Positions 11,099 to 19,342 of a stretch of 64,000 bases of DNA are shown piece after piece (within the stretch, counting starts at the first letter, position 1; every line of letters starts with the position of its first letter). The stretch is taken from assembly GCA_033032865.1 (NCBI GenBank), contig JAWHQI010000328.1, positions 930,001 to 994,000 on the forward strand, given 5' to 3'. The DNA comes from Dactylorhiza incarnata (lineage: Eukaryota; Streptophyta; Magnoliopsida; Asparagales; Orchidaceae). The notes beneath the pieces are model-generated. The model had not been told where the DNA came from and ran no database searches. It saw nothing but the letters and a program-made list of their open reading frames with translations. A program made the position numbers and the translations under genes.

Positions 11099-12706
11099 TG
11101 ATGAGTCCTGATCATATACACATTTATGGACTCATCCGGGCCATTATTCAGTAAATTCACCGCACTTTAGCCTTGTTATAGCTTATATTTGATAACCCAT
11201 GCTAGGTGCACTTTTGGGCCCACTTTGGTGTGATTTCGTTTTTTTTATTTTATTATCATTAGTAGTATTCATGTGCTTGTTAAGTGCCACTTTCAGTGGC
11301 TAGATCTGTGGTTGCGCTGGAATAGGAGTCGTGCAAGTGTCCCCGTTGCAATTCTGCACAGGAACACTGCGCACGATCACTTGTTCTACTGCGCACGACC
11401 ACTGGTCGTGCGCCACTGATCGTGCGCACTTAACCCTTTTTCACGAGTTCTGTATGGTGCAGTGCGCACGATCATCAATGCCAGTGCGCACGACCATCGG
11501 TCGTGCGCCACTGCTCGTGCGCATTGACCATTAAATTCTTGAGTTATGTCTGCTGTAGTGTGCACGATCATCGTCTCCAGTGCGCACGACCACCGGTCGT
11601 GCGTCACTGCTCGTGCGCACTCACCAGTAATTTTATGAGTTCTGTTTCATCTATTGCGCACGACCACCGACGCTAGTGCGCACGACCACCGGTCGTGCGC
11701 CACTGGTCGCGCGAACATTTTATTTCATAATTTCTGTCTTTGCAGGTTCCGTCCAGGCAGCGCGCACGATCACCGGACTCTAGTGCGCACGACCACTGGT
11801 CGTGCGCCACTGACCGTGCGCACTGTTTAATTCAGCGCCTATATAATGACCTGATCGCGAATTAGGTCGGGGGGACGCAATTTGGCTCCGTTCCGTCCGC
11901 CGTTTTCGCCGTTTTCAGAGGGATTTCATCCCCTAGGCCTCCCCCATCATCCAAGGGCTTGCAAGAAGGGTTCCTACACTCACTTTGATCGCTAATGAAG
12001 AGGTTCTTCGCTTGAGACGTGGCCGGATGGTAAATTGCTGGAGAAGACGGGTTCATTGGGAGGTGTGACAGCCCTCCTCTACCCCGGACGCAGTTGGGAC
12101 CGAGTTAGGACGCGGATTGACAACCTGGTGCTTCCTACCGTGAATCTACAACGAGACTCCGGATTCGGTCGTATCTCTCGCCCTTTTCCCTCTACTTATG
12201 TGGTTATAGTGTTGTATTCTCTTTATATCGATGATGAACGCTATGAATGATGTTTAAGATTGCTTATTTCATGATTATGAAATCATTTTGTTCATTTGTG
12301 TTAATGAGGTGCGCCCCGATCGATTTTCCGCTCCATTACCATGTCCGGTGCCGCACTAGCAATTGCTAGTGGCGTGCTTGTTGAAGAGGTGTTTGCGACC
12401 CTCAATTCGTTAGCCTTCTCGCCCATCCGCCCTTTCGACGCAGCGCGCTCAAGGCCTGCCTAGTCTCCATCCCGCCAATCGAAGCATTGCATAGCGGCAT
12501 TGCATAGGAGTAGGCATAGTATTTTATTTAATTACTTGCAAACCAAACCACCCATTCATTATAGCACCGACTAAGGACTTCGATCTCAAGTCCTTCCTCG
12601 AAACTTAACTCCACCTTACTGTGTTCCTCAAGAGACCGACACTCGGGGATTTTCCCCATTATTATTACTTGCGCGACTGGTGCACTTGCCGAAATTATCG
12701 CCATCA
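11099..12706 (+). repeat. Element F 5' LTR
   Basis: 1608 bp, from TGATGAGTCC to TCGCCATCA. Five 23-bp palindromes or close variants lie at 11391-11413, 11486-11508, 11582-11604, 11678-11700 and 11785-11807, spaced about 95-107 bp. TATATAA is at 11840-11846. Confidence 0.9.
11391..11807 (+). repeat. Palindrome array in F 5' LTR
   Basis: Five units of the pattern GCGCACGACCA-C-complement, at an almost regular spacing near 100 bp. The 2nd and 3rd have altered centres or ends (CATCGG, CACCGG). Each unit is preceded or followed by a half-site. The 3' LTR repeats the array at 17339-17757. Confidence 0.95.
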
Positions 12707-12712
12707 AGTTTT

Positions 12713-12725
12713 TGGCGCCGTTGCC
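12713..12725 (+). other. Element F primer-binding site (tRNA-Asp)
   Basis: TGGCGCCGTTGCC after the 5' LTR matches the 3' end of tRNA-Asp. The match stops at 12725, where D continues with GGGGA. The break coincides with a deletion that joins the PBS to the middle of the gag-like frame. Confidence 0.75.
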
Positions 12726-12746
12726 TCTCCCTAGGCGCATCTCCCA

Positions 12747-13472
12747 GTGCATCCACCACTTCTAGTGGATTCGATTCTTCCCGCTGTTGTGCACACTACA
12801 CTCATCTCCGACGACATTGTCGATGAGGTGTCACAAGAGGAGGCGGTTGATCAGAGTGTTGTGCCTATTCCTATGGAGGAGGACAACCTTCTAGGTGAAG
12901 AGGAGTCTCCCTTAGCACCGGTGGAGGAAGTCCAAATCCTAAGCTTGGCCACCGTTGATCCCGCCGAGCCTTGTAGCATTGATGACAATGCAAGCATTAT
13001 TTTGCTTCCCCAACCTGATGGGAGTGAGACCGGGACCGCTCCCCCGATGTTTGATCATTTACGTCTTTCGTCTCTTTTATTTCCTGACCCCCTTTCGTCA
13101 TCTGAGCCGGTGCAGGTTGAGTCTTCACAGGTGCTTCAGGAGGACTTGGAGCTGTTTGCTCAAGTCAATGATAAGAGCATCCTCTCATGTGAGGAGGTTT
13201 ATTCCCCCTCCGTAGAGGAAGCTCCAGTCATTGCCTTTTCCTCCTGCTACCTCCCTGTTGACGATACCTTGCTAGGCAAGGATGTGTTTCGTGAGATGAG
13301 CGAGGACCAGGCCTCCTCCTTTTCTTACGTTCTCTACCCTCTACCTGTGAGGAGCAGGTATCTTTATTTAAGTAGAGGGGTGACTGTTCTATCACCGTAT
13401 CGGTACTCGTTACCGACACGCATATTAGAACAGTTACCTGTGCACTTCTCCTTCCATATGCCCATTAGCTAG
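12747..13472 (+). pseudogene. C-terminal part of the D-type gag-like protein (element F)
   Basis: 241 residues that align with residues about 159-413 of the D protein at 2818-4059, including the shared stretches LISDDIVD, EEVQILSLAT, QVLQEDLELFAQVND and CEEVYSPSVEEAP. The N-terminal part with both zinc knuckles is missing: the sequence passes from the PBS (12725) into this frame within some 20 bp. The leader and the start of the gene are deleted, so any product lacks the nucleic-acid-binding part. The frame has stayed open, and divergence from D is mostly substitution. Confidence 0.65.
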
Positions 13473-13680
13473 AACTTTTATATTTTCGAATAAGTCGTGC
13501 TGGGATGACATTAACCCCAGTAGTTATCCTTATTTTTCCTGAAACTTTATTTTGTTTGGTTTAGTTGAGTTTTTGTTAAGGCTATGAATGTCTCGCTGCG
13601 TGTGCTGACTCCTGTTTGTGCGTAAACTGCACGGTGAATGGAGTTTTTACTAAAATTTTGGCCGCTGAAAAATTCCTAAA

Positions 13681-13736
13681 GCGCACGATCACTGATCGTG
13701 CGCACTACTTATAGCGCACGACCACTGGTCGTGCGA
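13681..13736 (+). repeat. Internal palindrome pair of element F
   Basis: Two palindromes of the LTR type lie inside the element, about 180-230 bp before the ORF-1 start: 13681-13703 (arms GCGCACGATCA) and 13714-13735 (arms CGCACGACCA). They sit in a possible internal promoter position: CCAGATTTTTATAAAAAG follows at about 13742-13759. Confidence 0.8.
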
Positions 13737-13747
13737 TCGGCCCAGAT

Positions 13748-13758
13748 TTTTATAAAAA
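13748..13758 (+). promoter_or_regulatory. TATA-like box upstream of F ORF-1
   Basis: TTTTTATAAAA lies about 155 bp before the ATG at 13912 and just after the internal palindrome pair. The same order, palindromes then TATA, is found in the LTR. This suggests ORF-1 may have its own promoter; this is inference. Confidence 0.4.
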
Positions 13759-13911
13759 GCCCGTCCGCCCGAGCCTTTCGCGCACGATCTAGGGTTCTCA
13801 TTCGCCGACGTCCGTGCGCCGTTTCTGCCTGCTTGCCGCCGATCGTGCGCCTCCTTCCCTTCCGGTGAGCTCATCCTCTATTTCTCCTCCTTCCTTCGGC
13901 CTCCTACCACC

Positions 13912-15180
13912 ATGAGCTCCCGTGATCGTCAAAATGTCTACCAACGCTCCGGCCGAACTTCCGCCTCTCCCGCTCAGATCCTCGCTAGGATGGCGACTTT
14001 TTCTAAGGATTCGCACACGAGGCGATTCAACTCTCTTAAGGAGAAGCCGTTCCTATCGCAGCGTCTAGTGGATTGGAACGAGTTGAATTCTATCGGCGAT
14101 AATGGAGAGTTGTGCGAGGCCATCCGCCAACGTTATTCCTTCGATCACTGGAGTGGGGTGCTTGGGTGCGATGATCTCGGCTACCGGGAGCTCTCCTTGG
14201 AATTTCTCGCTACATTTGAGTGGGAAGTGTTGCCCTCCGGCCAACGTCCGGGAAAGTGCTCTTTCCGAATTTTGGGCAAGGTTTACACTCTCTCCTTATC
14301 CGAGTTGGCGGTGTGCGCTGGATTTTACACTGAAGCCGAGGCCGCGACGATCCCTTTTCTGGACTTGGATGTCTCCTTCCCAGATGGCGTTACTCCGCGT
14401 GCTGCGTGGGGTGCTCTTACGGGTCGTGATGAGGAATACGTGGCCAGAAAAAGCAAATCCACATGGATCGTCGCGCCTGCTCTCCGATACCTGCAGCACG
14501 TCCTTAGCCACTCTCTTGTCGCCCGTGCCCTTAGTCAGAATGTAGTGGGGTGGCAGGATCTGATCTCCCTCTATAGTATGGAATTTCGGCAGCCCTTGCA
14601 TCTCGGCTACATGTTGGCCTTCTTCTTCCATCACGAGGCTACCTACGGTCTCACAGGCGCCATTGGTGGTGCCTACTATATCACCCGCATTGCCAAAAGC
14701 TTGGGGATCTGGAGTCATCTGCCTCCGATGGTGCAGGTGACTGCACCCTCATTCATCACGCGGGCCACCATGGTGAGTTTCCATCTATTACGGGTCGTGG
14801 GGAAGAAGAGTAGTAGACACTTTGTGGTCGTGATGCCGGGAGATGCGCCTAGGGAGAGGCAAGGCGACGAGGAGCATGGAGAGCCGGCTGAGCCGCCAAA
14901 TACTCACCGCGAGGTAGCCCTTCTGCAGCCGCGAAGGCATTCATTTCAGCAGGAGCGGAGAGCCAAGGAAGAGGGAAGTTCTTCTAGAGCGCCGGAGGTG
15001 CCAAGTTTCGATCGGCGCCTCTCCGATTTGGAGGCAAACCAGTACTGGCTTACGGATTTCGTCTATCAGCAGGCATTGCGGGGAGGGCTAAATATTCCCC
15101 CACCTCCGGGTCGGGCCGCATCATCTTCCAGACGGTCGCCGTCCGTTGTGGTGTTAGATAGCGACAGCGACGACGAGTGA
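13912..15180 (+). CDS. Athila ORF-1-like protein (element F)
   Basis: 422 residues, open throughout. Residues about 50-290 resemble the plant retrotransposon ORF-1 family (Athila ORF-1): the block FLATFEWEV followed by FRILGKVYTLSLSELAV and CAGFY is the recognisable part, followed by WIVAPALRYLQHVLSHSLVA and a hydrophobic stretch around LGYMLAFFFHH. From about residue 310 it is polar and charged, with many Arg and Glu. The last residues are VVVLDSDSDDE. The biochemical role of this family is not known; it is found in or beside gag-pol of Athila elements. The ATG at 13912 is the first in frame after the TATA-like box. The gene is absent from D. An intact frame in an element with no pol suggests recent activity or selection. 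Confidence 0.7.
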   Translation: MSSRDRQNVYQRSGRTSASPAQILARMATFSKDSHTRRFNSLKEKPFLSQRLVDWNELNSIGDNGELCEAIRQRYSFDHWSGVLGCDDLGYRELSLEFLATFEWEVLPSGQRPGKCSFRILGKVYTLSLSELAVCAGFYTEAEAATIPFLDLDVSFPDGVTPRAAWGALTGRDEEYVARKSKSTWIVAPALRYLQHVLSHSLVARALSQNVVGWQDLISLYSMEFRQPLHLGYMLAFFFHHEATYGLTGAIGGAYYITRIAKSLGIWSHLPPMVQVTAPSFITRATMVSFHLLRVVGKKSSRHFVVVMPGDAPRERQGDEEHGEPAEPPNTHREVALLQPRRHSFQQERRAKEEGSSSRAPEVPSFDRRLSDLEANQYWLTDFVYQQALRGGLNIPPPPGRAASSSRRSPSVVVLDSDSDDE

Positions 15181-17036
15181 TTTTCCCCCCTGCATGCGAG
15201 ATATTCTAAGCCTTGTTTTCTGTTTAGTTTCTTTTGTTGAGTCGTTTGAACTCCTTATCTTTTATTAATTGTAATAATAACATTTTGCTTGTGGAATGCT
15301 CTTCTGGGCATAGTTTATTTATTCAGCTTTTTCTGTTCCCTTATTTTGTGTGTGAGTGCTCAATATTGATGGCAGGAACAAGTTCACTCCCATGGGTGAT
15401 AACTTAGATTTCTTGATTTTTTTTTGTGCTCTCACATGTTTAGTTCAGTTTTCACTATTTTGTTGCTCTAGTGTATAACTTTCAGGTGGCCTTTGTTTCT
15501 CATGATGGTGGACGTCGCGGACTGTTCTTGATCTTAAACGCCAATCGTCTGGTATGCTCATTTCTGAGCATTGGGTAACACTTCCTCCCCTCTTTTTGCT
15601 TCAATTTCTAGATATATCGCTTAGTTTAAGTCTGGGGGAGCGGTTGTTGTTATCCAATGTGCACATGCTGCATTGCATACTAGAAGGTTGCTTTTTATTT
15701 ATCATTTTCATTATCATCGTTGCATTCTTCTCACACCACTTCTCCCACTTGAGTGCGTGCTTGTCTTTTTGTTGTTGTTCCGTTTAAACTAGTTGGTTGG
15801 AATGTGAAATAGGTTGTTAACGCAGGAATTATTACTTGGAGTGCGATGTTGACTCATGTAGTGTTCTAGTCACTTCGCATGCTATGGTAGAATTTGTGTA
15901 AAACTAGGTTTTCTTTATGCATCTAATTTATGTTTAGTATTTCTGCGTAAATTTAGATTTAATATACTCAAGTGGTGAATTTGTATGGAATTGACGATAA
16001 CCCGGTGTTGTGTGTGTGCGATTGCTAGTCGTGTGTTGCTCGAGTCGGGAGGAAGGTTTATCTTTCTCGTGGGCTAAGAACTTGCCCCAAGCGACTCTCG
16101 AAGCATGGGTGAGAGCTACTCGTTGAGTTAAAAATGACGTAGGCCACCATTTGGCTAGTTTGAGCTTTGTTGTTCCATGTCCATTTCATTCACCTTTGCG
16201 AGCCAAATTTGTGCCTACCAATCCTTTGTTCAGCTCCTCTTCATCCACCAAAGCCTGGAGCCTATCCTACTCCCGCAACCAAAACGTTTTTAACTGCGCT
16301 CATAATTCTAAACTTGTGTGGAGTGTGGAATCGTTGTGTTATGATGGGAAAATAATGTCCATCCGCTGATTTTGAACCAACCGGGGGTTACACAAAAGAA
16401 GTGAAATATGTAAAAGAAAAAAAAAAGAGTATTTAAAAAAAAAAGTCCTCCCGAGCTAAAAACAGAAAATCTGTTGGTGTTTGTGATGTAGGCCGTGTGA
16501 ACACCTGGTTTTCATGATAAGTCTGGGGGTGTGTCACACGAGCGTAGTTTGTGGTTTTGTGGGGTGCAGCGTTCCGATAGCTCACTTGGGTTGCGCAGCC
16601 ATCGTGTTTAACTTTGAATATCATACCGTAACCTAAGCCTCGTTTTAATCCTATAAGTCCTACTGATTTGATTTGCGAGTTTGCTAGCGCCGTGGAGAGA
16701 GTGTGACCGGGCGAGCGTATGGTTCACGACGTTGATGGATTTCAGCGGAGTTATTCCTAAGCCCCGATCTTTTGCAACACCCGCCTCAGTGTCTCGTCAC
16801 TTTCATACTGGGCATGATCGTCAAATTCTTCATAATTCACCAACAGAGTAGGACTAAATCTTTACTTACGCTTTAATACTTATGTAAATTAGTTAGCATA
16901 ATTAGAATCTTCTTCTACTAGAATTTCTACTCGCATGCGTACGTTACTTCGCACCGTACTCCCTTGTGTAATTCTCTATGTTAACTATCGTTTTCGCGCT
17001 CCGCCGGATTCGTTTGCTCGGGACGCGCAAACAGTT
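15181..17036 (+). other. Non-coding 3' internal region of F
   Basis: No convincing protein. AAGTCTGGGGG motifs occur at 15628-15638 and 16519-16529. The region aligns in pieces with 4200-5790 of D, for example the short tract CGACTCTCGAAG / CGATTCTTGAAG and the sequence before the 3' LTR, GCTCGGGACGCGCAAACAG. Confidence 0.65.
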
Positions 17037-17049
17037 AAGTCTGGGGGTG
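17037..17049 (+). other. Element F polypurine tract
   Basis: AAGTCTGGGGGTG, identical to that of D, abutting the 3' LTR. Confidence 0.8.
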
Positions 17050-18654
17050 TGATGAGTCCTGATCATATACACATTTATGGACTCATCCGGGCCATTATTC
17101 AGTAAATTCACCGCACTTTAGCCTTGTTATAGCTTATATTTGATAACCCATGCTAGGTGCACTTTTGGGCCCACTTTGGTGTGATTTTTTTTTTTTTTTA
17201 TTATCATTAGTAGTATTCATGTGCTTGTTAAGTGCCACTTTCAGTGGCTAGATCTGTGGTTGCGCTGGAATAGGAGTCGTGCAAGTGTCCCCGTTGCAAT
17301 TCTGCACAGGAACACTGCGCACGATCACTTGTTCTACTGCGCACGACCACTGGTCGTGCGCCACTGATCGTGCGCACTTAACCCTTTTTCACGAGTTCTG
17401 TCTGGTGCAGTGCGCACGATCATCAATGCCAGTGCGCACGACCATCGGTCGTGCGCCACTGCTCGTGCGCATTGACCATTAAATTCTTGAGTTCTGTCTG
17501 CTGTAGTGCGCACGATCATCGTCTCCAGTGCGCACGACCACCGGTCGTGCGTCACTGCTCGTGCGCACTCACCAGTAATTTTATGAGTTCTGTTTCATCT
17601 ATTGCGCACGACCACCGACGCTAGTGCGCACGACCACCGGTTGTGCGCCACTGGTCGTGCGAACATTTTATTTCATAATTTCTGTCTTTGCAGGTTCCGT
17701 CCAGGCAGCACGCACGATCACCGGACTCTAGTGCGCACGACCACTGGTCGTGCGCCACTGACCGTGCGCACTGTTTAATTCAGCGCCTATATAATGACCT
17801 GATCGCGAATTAGGTCGGGGGGACGCAATTTGGCTCCGTTCCGTCCGCCGTTTTCGCCGTTTTCAGAGGGATTTCATCCCCTAGGCCTCCCCCATCATCC
17901 AAGGGCTTGCAAGAAGGGTTCCTACACTCACTTTGATCGCTAATGAAGAGGTTCTTCGCTTGAGACGTGGCCGGATGGTAAATCGCTGGAGAAGACGGGT
18001 TCATTGGGAGGTGTGACAGCCCTCCTCTACCTCGGACGCAGTTGGGACCGAGTTAGGACGCGGATTGACAACCTGGTGCTTCCTACCGTGAATCTACAAC
18101 GAGACTCCGGATTCGGTCGTATCTCTCGCCCTTTTCCCTCTACTTATGTGGTTATAGTGTTGTATTCTCTTTATATCGATGATGAACGCTATGAATGATG
18201 TTTAAGATTGCTTATTTCATGATTATGAAATCATTTTGTTCATTTGTGTTAATGAGCTGCGCCCCGATCGATTTTCCGCTCCATTACCATGTCCGGTGCC
18301 GCACTAGCAATTGCTAGTGGCGTGCTTGTTGAAGAGGTGTTTGCGACCCTCAATTCGTTAGCCTTCTCGCCCATCCGCCCTTTCGACGCAGCGCGCTCAA
18401 GGCCTGCCTAGTCTCCATCCCGCCAATCGAAACATTGCATAGCGGCATTGCATAGGAGTAGGCATAGTATTTTATTTAATTACTTGCAAACCAAACCACC
18501 CATTCATTATAGCACCGACTAAGGACTTCGATCTCAAGTCCTTCCTCGAAACTTAACTCCACCTTACTGTGTTCCTCAAGAGACCGACACTCGGGGATTT
18601 TCCCCATTATTATTACTTGCGCGACCGGTGCACTTGCCGAAATTATCGCCATCA
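17050..18654 (+). repeat. Element F 3' LTR
   Basis: 1605 bp, matching 11099-12706 with few differences (for example a T-run at 17187-17199 and a TAGTGCGC/TAGTGTGC change). TATATAA is at 17788-17794. It ends GCCATCA before TSD GTCTT. Confidence 0.9.
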
Positions 18655-18896
18655 GTCTTCTTGAGGATTAGGAGCATCAATTTGATCTTCAGTGTGATCT
18701 CCTTCATTTCCATCAGATTTCTCTTCAGCAGTAGCAACATCCTCATTTTTCTCATTTTCATGAACCTCAAGAACTTCTTTATCTTGACTGCTATCAGATC
18801 CTTGATCATCATCAGCTGGAACATTCTTTGCAGGATCTGAGTATGAATCGGAACAGATCATTATAGCACTTTTTTGGCCTTTAACTAATTTTCTTT

Positions 18897-19342
18897 TCAA
18901 ACCTGCCATCCTCCCACCCAGCTGCTGAACTTCCTTAGGGGTCTTGGGAGATGACATTTCTAGGATAGCCTTCACCTTATCAAGATTTGGCTCCAGCCCT
19001 TCCATAGTAAGGAGATGGCCAAGAAACTTTCCTTTGCTAGCTCCGAAAATGCATTTCAATGGGTTCAACCTCATATTGAAAGTTCGGAGGGTTGCAAATG
19101 TTTCATTCAGGTTGTTAAGGTGAGTTGAGAAAAGCATGCTTTTTATTAGGAGATCATCGACATAAACTTCTAAATTTCTCCCTTTTGGGGTCCATCATTT
19201 TCTGATAAGTTGCACCGGCATTCTTTAGCCCAAAAGGCATTACAAGATAACAGAAACATCCATCATTCGTGATGAATGAGGTGTGAGGAATGTCAGGCTT
19301 GTGCAATCTTATTTGATGGTAACTGGAGAATGCATCTAAAAA
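18897..19342 (-). pseudogene. Gypsy RT, palm and thumb part (element H)
   Basis: Minus-strand continuation of the RT piece at 32435-32719. In order it shows FLDAFSSYHQIRL, the block FGLKNAGATYQKMM, the catalytic YVDD (codons at 19153-19164), then LRTFNMRLNPLKC, GKFLGHLLT and the thumb start PKTPKEVQQLGGRM. A frameshift falls between the FGLKN block and YVDD near 19170-19190. The reverse-transcription active site is therefore present but out of frame. The sequence stops resembling Gypsy RT at about 18896 and passes, still open, into E's acidic frame. Confidence 0.8.

Larger units (their letters stand above)
11099..18654 (+). mobile_element. Element F: Athila-like non-autonomous Gypsy element with ORF-1
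   Basis: 7556 bp, LTRs at 11099-12706 and 17050-18654, TSD GTCTT at 11094-11098 and 18655-18659. The first 38 bases of its LTR equal those of D, and both share the palindrome family, Asp-type PBS and purine tract, so F and D are subfamilies of one group. The internal region holds a truncated gag-like frame and an intact Athila ORF-1-like gene but no protease, RT or integrase. It was inserted into E's env-like frame. The two LTRs are nearly identical by eye, suggesting recent insertion. Confidence 0.85.
1..18896 (-). mobile_element. Element E: 3' half of a Sirevirus-like Copia retrotransposon
   Basis: The element reads on the minus strand. Its 3' LTR begins TGTTGGGAATATTGCC at 9233 and runs left past the window edge. 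It is preceded by a purine tract and then by a long acidic, coiled-coil-like frame, in the place where Sireviruses carry an env-like ORF. It is interrupted by C (which itself holds D) and by F. LTR start, purine tract and LTR content closely resemble element B. The right end at about 18896 is abrupt: the sequence turns into a Gypsy RT (element H), so E's gag, pol and 5' LTR are missing. Lineage is inferred from LTR ends and gene order, as no E pol remains. Confidence 0.7.
9570..18896 (-). pseudogene. Env-like acidic coiled-coil ORF of element E, split by F
   Basis: One minus-strand frame runs from about 18896 to 18655 and, after removing F and one TSD copy, resumes in the same phase at 11098 and runs to 9570, about 590 codons. 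It is broken by in-frame stops at 10623-10625, 10302-10304, 10140-10142, 9972-9974 and 9963-9965. The N-terminal part is very rich in Asp, Glu, Asn and Ser. The middle (10302-10607) is heptad-like and predicted coiled coil by eye. The C-terminal part (9570-9932) is basic and rich in Lys and Arg. There is no RT or integrase motif. It directly precedes the purine tract and 3' LTR, the location of the env-like ORF in Sireviruses such as soybean SIRE1. Env-like is a positional inference: I see no convincing signal peptide or membrane segment. Confidence 0.55.

Noticed and set aside
18652..19137. A functional fusion gene of host origin
   Set aside because: Both halves are transposon sequence with frameshifts and stops upstream; the open join is most likely chance.
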